Assembly: GCF_005166025.1 (NCBI RefSeq)
Contig: NZ_CP028923.1
Span: forward strand, 248,001 to 312,000
Direction of reading: 5' to 3'
Source: Mangrovivirga cuniculi
GTDB taxonomy: Bacteria > Bacteroidota > Bacteroidia > Cytophagales > Cyclobacteriaceae
DNA length: 64,000 bases
The number at the start of each line of letters is the position of its first letter. Position 1 is the stretch's first letter. The translations under genes and the position numbers were made by a program. The notes beneath the pieces were generated by a model. That model made no database searches. It was not told where the DNA came from and saw nothing but the letters and a program-made list of their open reading frames with translations. This document shows, piece after piece, positions 53,151 through 62,721 of this stretch.

Positions 53151-53398
53151 TTAGCCTGAATACTTTTATGCAACTTCCAAGAGATGAAAAGATCAAGTGC
53201 CTGTATCTTGAGGGAGAGTTTATTGTCTCAATTCGGTATTATAAGCATAAGGTAAATTTATACCTGTTAAGCAATTCTTATGTGGAGGTCTTTTACAATC
53301 CAAAAACAGATCGAATAGATAAAATCATTCCGCTTGATTTTAAAGAAAAGCGGATGAAGTTTTACACTGATCAGATCTCCTTACCCAGGGTTAGTTGA
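53147..53398 (+). CDS. Small conserved-looking protein of unknown function
   Basis: An 83-residue soluble protein, beta-rich: FIVSIRYYKHKVNLYLLSNSYVEVFYNP looks like a three-strand sheet. Its start overlaps the membrane-protein gene by 4 bp and its end overlaps the convergent coaE by 28 bp. Family not recognised; probably real because of the coupling. Confidence 0.6.
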   Translation: MISLNTFMQLPRDEKIKCLYLEGEFIVSIRYYKHKVNLYLLSNSYVEVFYNPKTDRIDKIIPLDFKEKRMKFYTDQISLPRVS

Positions 53399-53979
53399 TC
53401 GTGTAAGTTAATTACAGGTTGCAAAATGCTATTTTTATTATCGTTATAGACGACCAAATCTGCTAACTTTTTTTTCTTGCCTTCACCCCATTGTCTATCC
53501 ATAATATCCAAAACCTGCTCCTTAGATCTTTCCGGATCACGAATTAATACCCTGTTCAACCTTTCATTTTTTGGAACACTGACATGAATAACATAATCTA
53601 GCGACTTATAGCTTCCGGCCTCAAAAAGTAATGCAGCTTCCTTTATCAGGTATTTATGATCATTATTTTGATCGACCCAGTTTTTAAAATCCCTACCAAC
53701 AGCAGGGTGCACAAGTGAATTGATCCTTTTAGTTTTTCCCTCATCTGAGAAAACCTGACCTGCAAGGTAAGCCCTGTTGGGCATACCATCTTCATTATAC
53801 GACTCTTCTCCAAAAGCTTCAATTATCTTGTGCTTCAGTTCCATGTCCGTGTGTAATAAAGACTTCGCTCGTGAATCGGCATCATACACCGGAACACCAA
53901 GTGTTGAAAAAATCTTGCAGACAGTACTTTTTCCTGCGCCAATTCCTCCTGTTACTCCTATAAGCTTAGGGTTTTTCAT
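53371..53979 (-). CDS. coaE: Dephospho-CoA kinase
   Basis: Last step of coenzyme A synthesis: phosphorylates the 3'-OH of dephospho-CoA. The protein has 202 residues with P-loop GGIGAGKST (about 11-19), VYDADSRAKSL, and the lid region VPKNERLNRVLIRD. Length fits the family. Its start overlaps the cdaR-like gene by 14 bp, and it closes the nusB-ytxH-DUF1573-yajC-cdaR run. Confidence 0.95.
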   Translation of the reverse strand: MKNPKLIGVTGGIGAGKSTVCKIFSTLGVPVYDADSRAKSLLHTDMELKHKIIEAFGEESYNEDGMPNRAYLAGQVFSDEGKTKRINSLVHPAVGRDFKNWVDQNNDHKYLIKEAALLFEAGSYKSLDYVIHVSVPKNERLNRVLIRDPERSKEQVLDIMDRQWGEGKKKKLADLVVYNDNKNSILQPVINLHDQLTLGKEI

Positions 53980-54925
53980 TTTTAACTATTTCTATTTCGC
54001 TGGAATCGTAAGAAAGGATTTTCATCATTTGAGGATAGTCTATTATTTTTGGAATAATAGTCGAATCCGATGTAAGGCTGTCATAGTTTAGTTTAATTAC
54101 GATATCACTACTGTCCATACCTGTTCGGTCTTTTAAAAAATAGTAAGTTACTGCAACCTTTTCCTTAGATGGAGAAAACTCTTCGGGAAAGTTTTCAAGC
54201 TGAAAAGGCACCATTTTTTGGATTTGATTAGCTTTTTTTACTCTTACAGCTACATTAATCTCTTGAGGAGATGCTATAACCAGTTCAGAAGTGTAGGGAG
54301 GTTCAATTACTTCTTCATGGTCTTCATCAAGCGGTTCTTCATTATTTAATGAGAGTTGTATAGTGTCAGGAATACTATCAATCATGCTTTCCGGGCCAGA
54401 ATATTTCAAATACCGGGCATTTAATAAAATACTATCTCCAAAATAAAATAAAGGCTTAAACTGAATTTCTGTTGAATCAAGGTCGAGATACACTCTCTTT
54501 TCTTTGAAGCTTTGAATATCAAAAGCCAGAGTATCTGTAAGAATTCTCAATATTCTCAGATTGGTAAACTCATCAGCGATGATATCCCGAACGGAGCTTG
54601 TTAGTATAAACTTTTGTTCTGTAGGATTCTGGATAGGAATTTGGATAGGCTCTTTATTTATTCCAAGAGTAGTCCTTAGAAGATCCCATCCACCTCCATT
54701 TACTTGAAGGGAAATGTTATTAGGTAATTCACCAACTACAACTGTGCTATCATTCTTGTACTTTAATTCAACAGGGTAGTTTACTGTAGCTTCGTAGTCT
54801 GCTTTATTTAAGGCATTAAAAAACCAAAAAGTAGTGGCGCCCAAAATACAGAGCGCCATTACTTTTGTGTTACTTCTTGATATAGTTTTTAAAAAACTTT
54901 TAATACTTCGAAAGAAGTCATTCAT
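53966..54925 (-). CDS. YbbR/CdaR-like membrane protein
   Basis: A 319-residue protein with one N-terminal membrane helix (KVMALCILGATTFWFFNAL) and a chain of YbbR-like beta domains outside (for example YPVELKYKNDSTVVVGELPNNISLQVNGGGWDLL). In Firmicutes CdaR regulates the c-di-AMP synthase CdaA; no cdaA is in the window. In Bacteroidota the gene often sits by yajC and coaE, as here. Overlaps coaE by 14 bp. Confidence 0.85.
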   Translation of the reverse strand: MNDFFRSIKSFLKTISRSNTKVMALCILGATTFWFFNALNKADYEATVNYPVELKYKNDSTVVVGELPNNISLQVNGGGWDLLRTTLGINKEPIQIPIQNPTEQKFILTSSVRDIIADEFTNLRILRILTDTLAFDIQSFKEKRVYLDLDSTEIQFKPLFYFGDSILLNARYLKYSGPESMIDSIPDTIQLSLNNEEPLDEDHEEVIEPPYTSELVIASPQEINVAVRVKKANQIQKMVPFQLENFPEEFSPSKEKVAVTYYFLKDRTGMDSSDIVIKLNYDSLTSDSTIIPKIIDYPQMMKILSYDSSEIEIVKNEKP

Positions 54926-54930
54926 TCGGT

Positions 54931-55257
54931 TTATTTATCTTTTTTTGTGCCTTCATTAAGCCTTTTTGAGTTCTCCAGAGATATTGCAGATCTCTCAAAA
55001 GTTAGTTTAAATCCTCTTTCTACTTCAACGATCACAGTGTCATCGCTTGGCAGATCAAAGATCTTTCCGTGAAGTCCTCCGATAGTAACTACTTTATCTC
55101 CTTTTTTTAATTCACTGATAAATTTTTTAGTCTCCTTTTGCTTTTTCTGCTGAGGACGGATCATAAAGAAGTAAAATATAACTATGATCGCAACAAAAAA
55201 TATAATCTGCGAATAGCCACTTCCATCAGCAGCCTGTAATAAAATTAAATTAAGCAT
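54931..55257 (-). CDS. yajC: Preprotein translocase accessory subunit YajC
   Basis: A 108-residue single-span protein: N-terminal helix IIFFVAIIVIFYFFMIRPQQKKQKE, then LKKGDKVVTIGGLHGKI and a short C-terminal beta part. YajC associates with SecDF and the SecYEG translocon. The start is 25 bp after the DUF1573 gene on the same strand. Confidence 0.95.
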   Translation of the reverse strand: MLNLILLQAADGSGYSQIIFFVAIIVIFYFFMIRPQQKKQKETKKFISELKKGDKVVTIGGLHGKIFDLPSDDTVIVEVERGFKLTFERSAISLENSKRLNEGTKKDK

Positions 55258-55281
55258 TAATTAATCAGTTAATTTATAGGT

Positions 55282-55815
55282 TTATTTTAAAATAGAACTC
55301 TTTCCACTACCCTTTGCAACATTTCCTTTGATATAAAGAACAGTTCTTGCAGGGTTAGTGTTAGCAGTGATAGTTACTGACTTGTTTTGTGTACCCACTT
55401 TGTTCTTACTATCAAATCTCACGTGAATTTCACCCTCTCCACCAACTGGTACAGGATCTTTAGTCCACTTTGGAGTTGTACATCCACAAGAAGCCTGAAC
55501 ATTCCCAATTACAAGCTCAGAATCACCTGTATTCTTAAATTTGAAAACGTGCTCAACAACATCTCCTTCTGTAATATTTCCAAACTCATACGTTTTGCTA
55601 TCGAAATCAAATTCCGGAGCAGGGGCATTTGGATCTACTGTAGGAGTGTTAGTATTCGCAGTAGGCACTGTATTTGAAACCGGTCTGCTAAGCGTACCGT
55701 TTTGCTCTAGTTGTGCAACCCTGTTTTCAAGGTCCTCAACTCTTTTCTCTAATTTTTCATTTGTACAGCTCGCTAAAACGAAAGCGACCAAAGCAAATAA
55801 GCTAATCTTTTTCAT
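55282..55815 (-). CDS. DUF1573-family lipoprotein
   Basis: A 177-residue lipoprotein with lipobox LASC (Cys about 17), a short coiled coil NEKLEKRVEDLENRVAQLEQN, a Pro/Thr/Asn-rich linker and a DUF1573 domain (about 70-170) with the signature VQASCGCTTPKWTKDPVPVGGEGEIHV. An Ig-like fold is expected and the function is unknown. Part of the six-gene leftward run from nusB. Confidence 0.88.
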   Translation of the reverse strand: MKKISLFALVAFVLASCTNEKLEKRVEDLENRVAQLEQNGTLSRPVSNTVPTANTNTPTVDPNAPAPEFDFDSKTYEFGNITEGDVVEHVFKFKNTGDSELVIGNVQASCGCTTPKWTKDPVPVGGEGEIHVRFDSKNKVGTQNKSVTITANTNPARTVLYIKGNVAKGSGKSSILK

Positions 55816-55825
55816 CTCTCTTAAT

Positions 55826-56116
55826 TTATTTTTTCTTCAATTGTCCTAATAATTCATCTACGTCATCAAGTAGTTGCTCAGCTTTATTTTTAGCGTCTGA
55901 AACTACCTTTTCTCCATCTGTTTTTGCCTGGTTAGCATGTTCCACCTTTCCTTCTACAAGGTCATCTATCAGCTCTTCTAATATTTGCTTGTATCTGTCG
56001 AGCTGGTAAGTAACCTTATCCCTGGTGTTACTGCCTTTATCCGGGGCGAATAAAATTCCTATAAGAGCACCGGAAGCCATGCCGGTTAAAAAAGCTAATA
56101 AATTGTTTGATTTCAT
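55826..56116 (-). CDS. YtxH-domain small membrane-associated protein
   Basis: A 96-residue protein: N-terminal segment LLAFLTGMASGALIGILFAPDKGSNTRDKV is the YtxH signature, followed by a long charged helix (about 40-95). Function is unknown; Gram-positive relatives are stress-linked. It sits 7 bp after nusB, so it is co-transcribed. Confidence 0.88.
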   Translation of the reverse strand: MKSNNLLAFLTGMASGALIGILFAPDKGSNTRDKVTYQLDRYKQILEELIDDLVEGKVEHANQAKTDGEKVVSDAKNKAEQLLDDVDELLGQLKKK

Positions 56117-56123
56117 GGTATTA

Positions 56124-57263
56124 CTATTTATTGTCTAAAAGTCCCCTTCCGCTCTTCTTAATCTTCCCGGCAGTCTTCAGATCATTAGCTATTACATCTA
56201 ATACTCCGTTAACAAACTGACGGCTTTTAGGGGTACTGTATTTCTTTGATATTTCTATAAACTCATTTATGGTAACCTTTACCGGGATATTTGGAAAATT
56301 AATCATTTCAGAAACTGCCAGCATCAAAATTATTTTATCTGTTGTTGCCAGTCTTTCAACATCCCAGTTCTTTGTTTTTTCCGAGATAATCTCTTCATAT
56401 TCTTCTTCGTTTTCAAGTAAATAATCGTAGGTATCCTCGAAAAATATTTTATCGTCTTCCCAATTATAAGATAATTCTCTCAATTCCACAGAATCTTCCT
56501 CAGATTCTTTGATTGTTTTTAGAGCAAGACTTTTAACAATATTCTTATCTTCAGCCCAGTGAATATCTTCCTGTTCGAAGAAATCCATTACCGCCTGGTT
56601 TTTAAATATAATATTTTTTATCAGGTATTGTGTAAAGATCTTATCAGATTCAAAATCACCCTCCCCTGAAGCGTATTCCTTATATTCATCAGAATCCTTA
56701 ATTAAGTTTTTAAACCAGGACTCTACTTCTGATCTCATTTCTGAGGTATCGACCTTTTTCCTTAATAAGGCATTCTCAAAGCTTTCAGAATTTCTTAATA
56801 AGCTAATGACATCATTTTGAATAAAGTTGTCATCTTTTCCCTTTTTTAAATACCTGTTAAAAGAAGGATCTGAAAGGTCGGTTAATAATTTAAGTGCAAG
56901 TAAATAATGGTTATATATTTCTTCCGCTTCGATTACCATTCTGCGCTTCAGATGCACTCGATCTTTTTCATTTTGGGCATCATATTCTATTAATGCCTTT
57001 TCAACCTCGGTATTTATTTTTTCTTCAAGTGATGAATCATAGACGAATTCTTCGCCATTTTCAAAAAGCTGATCGAATTGGGACAGCGCCTTTTTTCTTT
57101 TCTCCTTGAGTTCTTCCTTATCCTGAACCTCGTTTGCATTGAGGTCTGGAAGAAAAGCATCGTGTACCAGGTTTCTTGCCAACTCCTTATTAGCATTCTT
57201 GCTTTGAAGAAATGCGAATATACTTTGCATTGCTTTTATCCGAAGAATTCGTCTATTGATCAT
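56124..57263 (-). CDS. nusB: Transcription antitermination factor NusB (extended)
   Basis: A 379-residue protein; typical NusB has about 140. The C-terminal part (about 235-365) holds the NusB fold: WDVERLATTDKIILMLAVSEMINFPNIPVKVTINEFIEISKKYST. The start MINRRILRIKAMQSIFAFLQS is also NusB-like, and the long helical insert between is common in Bacteroidota. Binds boxA RNA with NusE during rRNA transcription. First gene of the run to coaE. Confidence 0.93.
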   Translation of the reverse strand: MINRRILRIKAMQSIFAFLQSKNANKELARNLVHDAFLPDLNANEVQDKEELKEKRKKALSQFDQLFENGEEFVYDSSLEEKINTEVEKALIEYDAQNEKDRVHLKRRMVIEAEEIYNHYLLALKLLTDLSDPSFNRYLKKGKDDNFIQNDVISLLRNSESFENALLRKKVDTSEMRSEVESWFKNLIKDSDEYKEYASGEGDFESDKIFTQYLIKNIIFKNQAVMDFFEQEDIHWAEDKNIVKSLALKTIKESEEDSVELRELSYNWEDDKIFFEDTYDYLLENEEEYEEIISEKTKNWDVERLATTDKIILMLAVSEMINFPNIPVKVTINEFIEISKKYSTPKSRQFVNGVLDVIANDLKTAGKIKKSGRGLLDNK

Positions 57264-57310
57264 ATCAGTAATTAAAGAACGTATTATTAAATTTCTTACT
57301 CGATTCTATA

Positions 57311-58432
57311 TTAGTACGAAAGTTTTACCTTTCCTATTTTCTCAATTCTGTCAAGAGCCATTTTCATTGCTGCCTCTTGTGGAGTGATCTTTTCTTTTTC
57401 AGCTCTGTCAAGTGCTTCAAGTAATGTATCATATATCTTATCAGATTGCTCATATGCCATTTTTGAAGTACCCATTTTCGCGTATTCCATGTAGACATTG
57501 ATCACTCCTCCTGCATTTATCAGGAAGTCAGGAGCATATACGATACCACGATCAATAAGTTCTGCTCCGTGCTTTTTCTCATCTTTTAGCTGATTATTTG
57601 CAGCGCCGGCCACAATCTGGCACTTCAACTGAGGAATCGTATCATCGTTTAATGTTGCCCCAAGAGCACAAGGAGCATAAATATCCATATCAAATGAATA
57701 AACATCTTTCGGATCTACAATCTCAGCTCCGTACTGCTTGTTCACATGGTCCAGTCTGTCCTGATTAATATCTGAAATATATACTTTGGCATTTTCTTTT
57801 GTCAGGTGATTTACAAGATATTCACCGACATTTCCAACACCTTGAACAAGCACCTTTTTGCCTTCCAGCTCATCTTTGCCATACACTCTTTTTGCGGCAG
57901 CCTTCATTCCCGCATAGGTTCCGTAAGCCGTTACAGGTGAAGGATCTCCCATTCCTCCCATGTATTCTGGCAATCCGGTAACATGTTTTGTTTCAACGCC
58001 AATGTGGACCATATCAGATGTATTCATACTTACATCCTCTGCGGTCACATATTTACCATTCAGACTTTCGACAAAACGGCCAAATCTTCTTAAAAATGCT
58101 TCGTTCTTAAGCTTTTTGGGATCTCCGATGATCACAGCTTTTCCTCCACCAATATTCAATCCCGCAAGTGCATTTTTAAAAGTCATTCCTCTTGAAAGCC
58201 TCAAAACATCAGTAAGAGCTTCACTATCGTTGGCATAATTCCACATTCTGGTTCCTCCCAGGGCAGGACCTAAAACTGTGTTATGAACTCCGATAATTGC
58301 TTTTAAACCTGTTGGCTCATCATAACAAAAGACAACTTGCTCGTGCTCCATTTCGGTCATCTGACTAAATATCGCCGCTCCGTCTGAACCGGCAACCGCT
58401 TTAGCCTGATCTAAATCTTTTAATTCTTGCAT
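57311..58432 (-). CDS. Glu/Leu/Phe/Val dehydrogenase (branched-chain or leucine type)
   Basis: A 373-residue NAD-dependent amino-acid dehydrogenase. MTFKNALAGLNIGGGKAVIIGDP contains the catalytic Lys region, AEDVSMNTSDM the catalytic Asp region, and VLVQGVGNVGEYL (about 200-212) the Rossmann glycine motif. The length fits leucine/valine dehydrogenases rather than glutamate dehydrogenases (about 450). Deaminates branched-chain amino acids to 2-oxo acids; the exact substrate is not resolved. Monocistronic, divergent from the ABC exporter. Confidence 0.9.
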   Translation of the reverse strand: MQELKDLDQAKAVAGSDGAAIFSQMTEMEHEQVVFCYDEPTGLKAIIGVHNTVLGPALGGTRMWNYANDSEALTDVLRLSRGMTFKNALAGLNIGGGKAVIIGDPKKLKNEAFLRRFGRFVESLNGKYVTAEDVSMNTSDMVHIGVETKHVTGLPEYMGGMGDPSPVTAYGTYAGMKAAAKRVYGKDELEGKKVLVQGVGNVGEYLVNHLTKENAKVYISDINQDRLDHVNKQYGAEIVDPKDVYSFDMDIYAPCALGATLNDDTIPQLKCQIVAGAANNQLKDEKKHGAELIDRGIVYAPDFLINAGGVINVYMEYAKMGTSKMAYEQSDKIYDTLLEALDRAEKEKITPQEAAMKMALDRIEKIGKVKLSY

Positions 58433-58573
58433 TACTTTGGGTATTAATAAGTTGTTGTTTACTGTTTTTAATTACAAAATATTGCAAAAATACTCGATTT
58501 ATATGAAATGACCTGCTATTAACTGATTGGTTTGCATTTTTTCCTGACATGTGCCCGGAAAAACTTACCTTAT

Positions 58574-58581
58574 CTTAACTT
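58574..58581 (+). promoter_or_regulatory. Predicted -7 box of the ABC exporter gene
   Basis: TAACTTTG matches TAnnTTTG and lies inside the longest open frame, favouring the GTG start at 58623 over the one at 58551. Confidence 0.4.
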
Positions 58582-58622
58582 TGAATTTGGAACATAATGT
58601 AAATTCAAGCGTTTTACTTATT

Positions 58623-60422
58623 GTGAAAGAACTTAAGCACCTCAATAAATATCTTTATAAATACAAACATTTAATCCTGCTCGGATTGCTGTTCGTCATC
58701 ATAAGTAACATTTTTGTTATTGCTCCTGCTCCTATTGTCAGGCATGCAATAGATTATGTTACCGGAACGCTGAAACCTTACCATCTCATGGAGGGGACAG
58801 GTCTTCAGGATAATTTACTCGATCAGATCTTCGGGCACATTGCATGGTTTGTTATCCTTATTATTCTAATGGCTGTAGGGCGAGGTATCTTTCTTTTCCT
58901 GGTCAGACAAACGATCATTGTCATGTCACGGTATATTGAGTTTGATCTTAAAAATGAGATTTATAACCATTACCAGGAATTACCACTGGGTTTTTACAGA
59001 AAAAACAATACCGGTGACCTGATGGCAAGAATTTCAGAGGACGTCAGCCGCGTTAGAATGTATCTTGGACCAGCAATAATGTACGGATTAAACCTCGTTA
59101 CCTTATTCCTGATGGTTATTCCATACATGATCTCAATTAACCCAAAACTTACATTATATGCTCTGATCCCTTTGCCGATTTTATCGATCAGTATTTATTA
59201 TGTAAATAATATTATCAATAAAAGATCGGAAGAGATTCAACGATCATTATCAGGTCTGAGTACATTCGTTCAGGAAGCCTTTTCGGGTATCCGGGTGATA
59301 AAATCTTTTGTAAGAGAAGAAGACTCGGCCAAAAATTTTACTAAAGAAAGCAATAATTATAAACATAAAAATCTACGTCTTGTCTTCGTTAATGCACTTT
59401 TCCTCCCTCTAATTATGGGGTTGATCGGTCTTAGTGTGATTTTGACAGTATACATCGGGGGTAACGAGGTGATTCTTGGAAATATTACAGTTGGTAACAT
59501 TGCTGAGTTTATTATTTATGTGAACATGCTAACCTGGCCGGTAACTTCACTAGGCTGGATTACAAGTATTATTCAACGAGCCGAAGCATCACAGGGAAGA
59601 ATAAATGAATTCCTGAACACCAAAAATGAAATCATCTCTGAAAAAAATATCGATAAGAATTTAAAAGGAAAAATCACCTTTGAAAATGTAACTTTTAAAT
59701 ATCCTGACTCAGGCATTACTGCTCTAAAAGATATTTCATTTGAGATCGATAAAGGAAAGTCATTAGCTGTAATCGGCACTACAGGTTCGGGCAAATCCAC
59801 TTTAGCTAACCTGATAAGTCGAATGTATGATGCAAATGAGGGACAGGTTCGGATCGATGATATTCCAATTAGAGATATAAAAGTTGAGCGACTGAGAAGT
59901 TCTTTGGGTTACGTTCCTCAGGATGTTTTTCTTTTCAGTGATTCGATTAAAAATAATATCGCTTTTGGAACCCAAAACCTCACTGACGAGCAAATTCACC
60001 AGGCAGCCAAAGATGCCGACGTGTATTATAACATTATCGACTTCCCTAATCAGTTCGAAACTGTTTTAGGCGAAAGGGGAATTACTCTGAGTGGCGGACA
60101 AAAACAACGGGTTTCTCTTGCCAGGGCAATAGTAAGAAATCCGAAAATTCTGATTCTGGATGATTCACTTTCTGCAGTTGACACTAAGACTGAAAATGCT
60201 ATCCTAAATAGCTTACAGGAAATCATGAAGGGAAAAACCTCAGTCATCATATCTCACAGGGTTTCTTCTGCCAAGCTTGCTGATCACATCATTGTATTGG
60301 ATGAAGGAAGAATTGTTGAAAAAGGAACTCACGATGAACTAATGAATAACAGGGGACCTTATTTCGAATTATATGAAAAACAGTTAACTTCAGAGGATTC
60401 AGGTCAAACCCAGGAATTATGA
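58623..60422 (+). CDS. MsbA-type ABC exporter (half transporter)
   Basis: About 599 residues from the GTG at 58623 (next residues KELKHLNKY); the frame from GTG 58551 passes through a promoter-like box. The N-terminal half is a six-helix exporter domain (about 15-320), the C-terminal half a nucleotide-binding domain with Walker A GTTGSGKST, Q loop YVPQDVFLFSD, signature LSGGQKQR, Walker B ILILDDSLSAVD and H loop ISHR. Acts as a homodimer, exporting lipid or drug-like compounds; lipid A flipping is possible. Overlaps the next gene by 4 bp (ATGA). Confidence 0.93.
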   Translation: MKELKHLNKYLYKYKHLILLGLLFVIISNIFVIAPAPIVRHAIDYVTGTLKPYHLMEGTGLQDNLLDQIFGHIAWFVILIILMAVGRGIFLFLVRQTIIVMSRYIEFDLKNEIYNHYQELPLGFYRKNNTGDLMARISEDVSRVRMYLGPAIMYGLNLVTLFLMVIPYMISINPKLTLYALIPLPILSISIYYVNNIINKRSEEIQRSLSGLSTFVQEAFSGIRVIKSFVREEDSAKNFTKESNNYKHKNLRLVFVNALFLPLIMGLIGLSVILTVYIGGNEVILGNITVGNIAEFIIYVNMLTWPVTSLGWITSIIQRAEASQGRINEFLNTKNEIISEKNIDKNLKGKITFENVTFKYPDSGITALKDISFEIDKGKSLAVIGTTGSGKSTLANLISRMYDANEGQVRIDDIPIRDIKVERLRSSLGYVPQDVFLFSDSIKNNIAFGTQNLTDEQIHQAAKDADVYYNIIDFPNQFETVLGERGITLSGGQKQRVSLARAIVRNPKILILDDSLSAVDTKTENAILNSLQEIMKGKTSVIISHRVSSAKLADHIIVLDEGRIVEKGTHDELMNNRGPYFELYEKQLTSEDSGQTQEL

Positions 60423-61165
60423 AGAAGTTAGCATTATATACATTCTTATTTTTACTTACTACATTTTGTTTTGCACAAACACCTACTACAGTAAAAATCA
60501 GAGTCCTTGCTAAGGACGCAAAATTCATTGGCACGGGAATGGGTGGAATGAATGTGATTATAAAAAACAGTTCTACCGGCGAAGTTATGGCTAGCGGTAA
60601 AATCGATGGGGCTACTGGAAATACATCAAAAATAATTGCTGATTCAATAGGCAGGTATCAACAAAAAGCAACACCTGAGAGCGCTGACTTTACTACTCAA
60701 TTGACCCTGACTCATCCTCAAAAAATAACCGTCTCTGTCAATGGACCACTTTCTTTAGACCCTGATGACAGAATTAGTGCAACAGAAGAATACTGGATTA
60801 TTCCCGGTCAGGATTTATCGGAGGAAGGGCTGATTTTAGAAATAGATGGCTTTGCAATTACTGCTAAAGAACCTGAGAAAAATGACGATGGTTCATACAC
60901 TCTAAAAATGCATTCGGTAATGCTTTGCGGATGTCCAATCACACCCGGAGGTTTCTGGAATGCAAATAAAATGAGAGCTAAGGCATTAATTTACCTGGAA
61001 GGAAAACTTTTGAAAAAAGTAGATCTGAAACCAGGAAAGGAAAAAAATTCCTTTACAGGAAATTGGAAACCAGATCAAAAAGGCTTCTATACTATTTACT
61101 ATAGCCTCTTTGATCCTCGAAACAATAATACCGGTGTTGATGAAATTTCTTTTCCTGTTGATTAA
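60419..61165 (+). CDS. Secreted protein of unknown function
   Basis: A 248-residue exported protein with a signal peptide ending near CFAQ. Two beta domains can be guessed: one with GMGGMNVIIKNSSTGEVMASG (about 40-60), the other the C-terminal NKMRAKALIYLEGKLLKKVDLKPG. A Cys pair lies in MLCGCPITPGG. Family not recognised. Its start is coupled to the ABC exporter, so it may assist export or be an exported partner. The 3' end overlaps the convergent GAF-protein gene by 4 bp. Confidence 0.7.
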   Translation: MKKLALYTFLFLLTTFCFAQTPTTVKIRVLAKDAKFIGTGMGGMNVIIKNSSTGEVMASGKIDGATGNTSKIIADSIGRYQQKATPESADFTTQLTLTHPQKITVSVNGPLSLDPDDRISATEEYWIIPGQDLSEEGLILEIDGFAITAKEPEKNDDGSYTLKMHSVMLCGCPITPGGFWNANKMRAKALIYLEGKLLKKVDLKPGKEKNSFTGNWKPDQKGFYTIYYSLFDPRNNNTGVDEISFPVD

Positions 61166-61641
61166 AGATTCTCTGCGATCAACTGCATTAGTTCCTCAAG
61201 GTGCTTCCTATCAACCTCATCGAAGTCATTAATTTCTTTGCTATCAATATCTAAAACACCTTTTACCCGACCTTCAGCTATCACAGGTACGACAATTTCA
61301 GATTTGGAAGCACTACTGCAGGCAATATGCCCGGGGAAAGCATCGACATCAGGAACCAACATTGTTTCAGCCTGATCCCACGCTTTACCACAAACACCCT
61401 TACCCCTTTTAATTCTGGTACAGGCTATTGGCCCTTGAAAGGGTCCCAACACCAACTCATCCTCTTTCACCATATAAAATCCCACCCAAAAAAAGTCGAA
61501 CGCTTCTTTTAAAGCGGCAGCTACATTGGCTTGATTAGCTACTTTATCCGTTTCTCCACTAATCAACGCCTGAATCTGAGGCTTTATAGATTGGTAAATA
61601 TCTTCCTTTGTCGCCTGGTCTGGAATTAAAAGTGTTTCTGC
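61162..61641 (-). CDS. GAF-domain protein, probable free methionine-(R)-sulfoxide reductase
   Basis: A 159-residue single GAF domain from the ATG at 61641 (MAETLLIP); the frame to 61662 would overlap ribD by 16 bp. The residues expected for fRMsr are present: FFWVGFYMV, IACTRIKRGKGVCGKAW and HIACSSASKSEIVVPV, with three Cys in the catalytic positions. Reduces free methionine-R-sulfoxide with thioredoxin. It follows ribD by 5 bp and is probably co-transcribed. Confidence 0.88.
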   Translation of the reverse strand, partial: AETLLIPDQATKEDIYQSIKPQIQALISGETDKVANQANVAAALKEAFDFFWVGFYMVKEDELVLGPFQGPIACTRIKRGKGVCGKAWDQAETMLVPDVDAFPGHIACSSASKSEIVVPVIAEGRVKGVLDIDSKEINDFDEVDRKHLEELMQLIAENL

Positions 61642-61646
61642 CATAA

Positions 61647-62684
61647 TTAATTGTTTATCCAAATTTGAACGATATCATCTTCAATTTGTTTCTCTTTTTT
61701 AAGTTTTCCCTGCCCGGTTATAATTGGTGCCGGAATTCCATTATCAAATGTGGTGGGCGAAACAAAGACCTGGGCTTCGTCCCATTCCCCTGTGTTAATC
61801 CACCTGCCCAGAGTAATACTCCCGCCTTCGACCAAAACAGACCTCACTCCTTCTTCATATAGCTTTTCCAGTACAAAAGAAGGATCAAAATCCACTAATT
61901 TGATCTTTTGAATATTATCATTATCAGAATTTTCGGCAGAATTAAATATTATAGTTCTGGCTTTCTTATTGTAGATATTAAGCTTTCTGTCTGTCAATTC
62001 ATTTCTCGGATCCAGGATAACTCTAACCGGATTCTTTCCAGGCCAGTCTCTCGTGGTTAATTCCGGATTGTCATAATAAATAGTATTATACCCAACCAAA
62101 ATACCATCGATCTCAGCTCTTAATTTATGAACCTGCTGCCTCGAAAGTGAATTGCTTATCCATTTAGAATCAAAATTTTTCCTTGCGACAAAACCATCGC
62201 TTGTCTGAGCCCATTTGAGCACAATAAAAGGTCGCTCAAGCTCCATATTAGTCAAAAAGACACGGTTTTGATACCGGCATTCTTCTTCCAGCAATCCAAC
62301 TTCAACTGCAATACCGGCATCTTTTAAGATCTTGATTCCTCCTCCATTAACTTTAGGATTTGGATCGCGATGGCCGATTATTACTTTCTGTACTTTTTCT
62401 TCAACCAATCTATTGGCACAGGGAGGTGTGTTACCATAGTGTGCACAAGGCTCAAGAGTAACGTAAGCTGTACACCCTTTAATTTGTGATTTATCGGAAA
62501 CTGATTCAATAGCATTGACCTCAGCATGATTTTCACCATGCCTTCGATGCCAGCCTTCCCCGATAATCCGGCCATCTTTTACCAGGACACATCCAACTAA
62601 CGGATTAGGGCTAACGTAGCCTCTCCCATATTCTGCTAATTGAATAGCTCTTTGCATGTATTTTTTGTCCTCTGCCGAACTCAT
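61647..62684 (-). CDS. ribD: Bifunctional riboflavin deaminase/reductase RibD
   Basis: A 345-residue two-domain enzyme of riboflavin synthesis. The N-terminal deaminase (about 1-145) has the zinc motifs HAEVNAIE and TLEPCAHYGNTPPCA. The C-terminal reductase (about 150-340) has RPFIVLKWAQTSDGFVA and SVLVEGGSITLGRW. Deaminates the pyrimidine intermediate, then reduces the ribose side chain with NADPH. No FMN riboswitch is visible upstream in the 37 bp before prmC. Confidence 0.96.
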   Translation of the reverse strand: MSSAEDKKYMQRAIQLAEYGRGYVSPNPLVGCVLVKDGRIIGEGWHRRHGENHAEVNAIESVSDKSQIKGCTAYVTLEPCAHYGNTPPCANRLVEEKVQKVIIGHRDPNPKVNGGGIKILKDAGIAVEVGLLEEECRYQNRVFLTNMELERPFIVLKWAQTSDGFVARKNFDSKWISNSLSRQQVHKLRAEIDGILVGYNTIYYDNPELTTRDWPGKNPVRVILDPRNELTDRKLNIYNKKARTIIFNSAENSDNDNIQKIKLVDFDPSFVLEKLYEEGVRSVLVEGGSITLGRWINTGEWDEAQVFVSPTTFDNGIPAPIITGQGKLKKEKQIEDDIVQIWINN

Positions 62685-62709
62685 ACTGTAAAAGTATAAC
62701 TAATTGACG

Positions 62710-62717
62710 TATTTTTG
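62710..62717 (+). promoter_or_regulatory. Predicted -7 box of prmC
   Basis: TATTTTTG ends only 5 bp before the prmC ATG, so if used the transcript would be almost leaderless. No clear -33 element. Confidence 0.3.
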
Positions 62718-62721
62718 AACA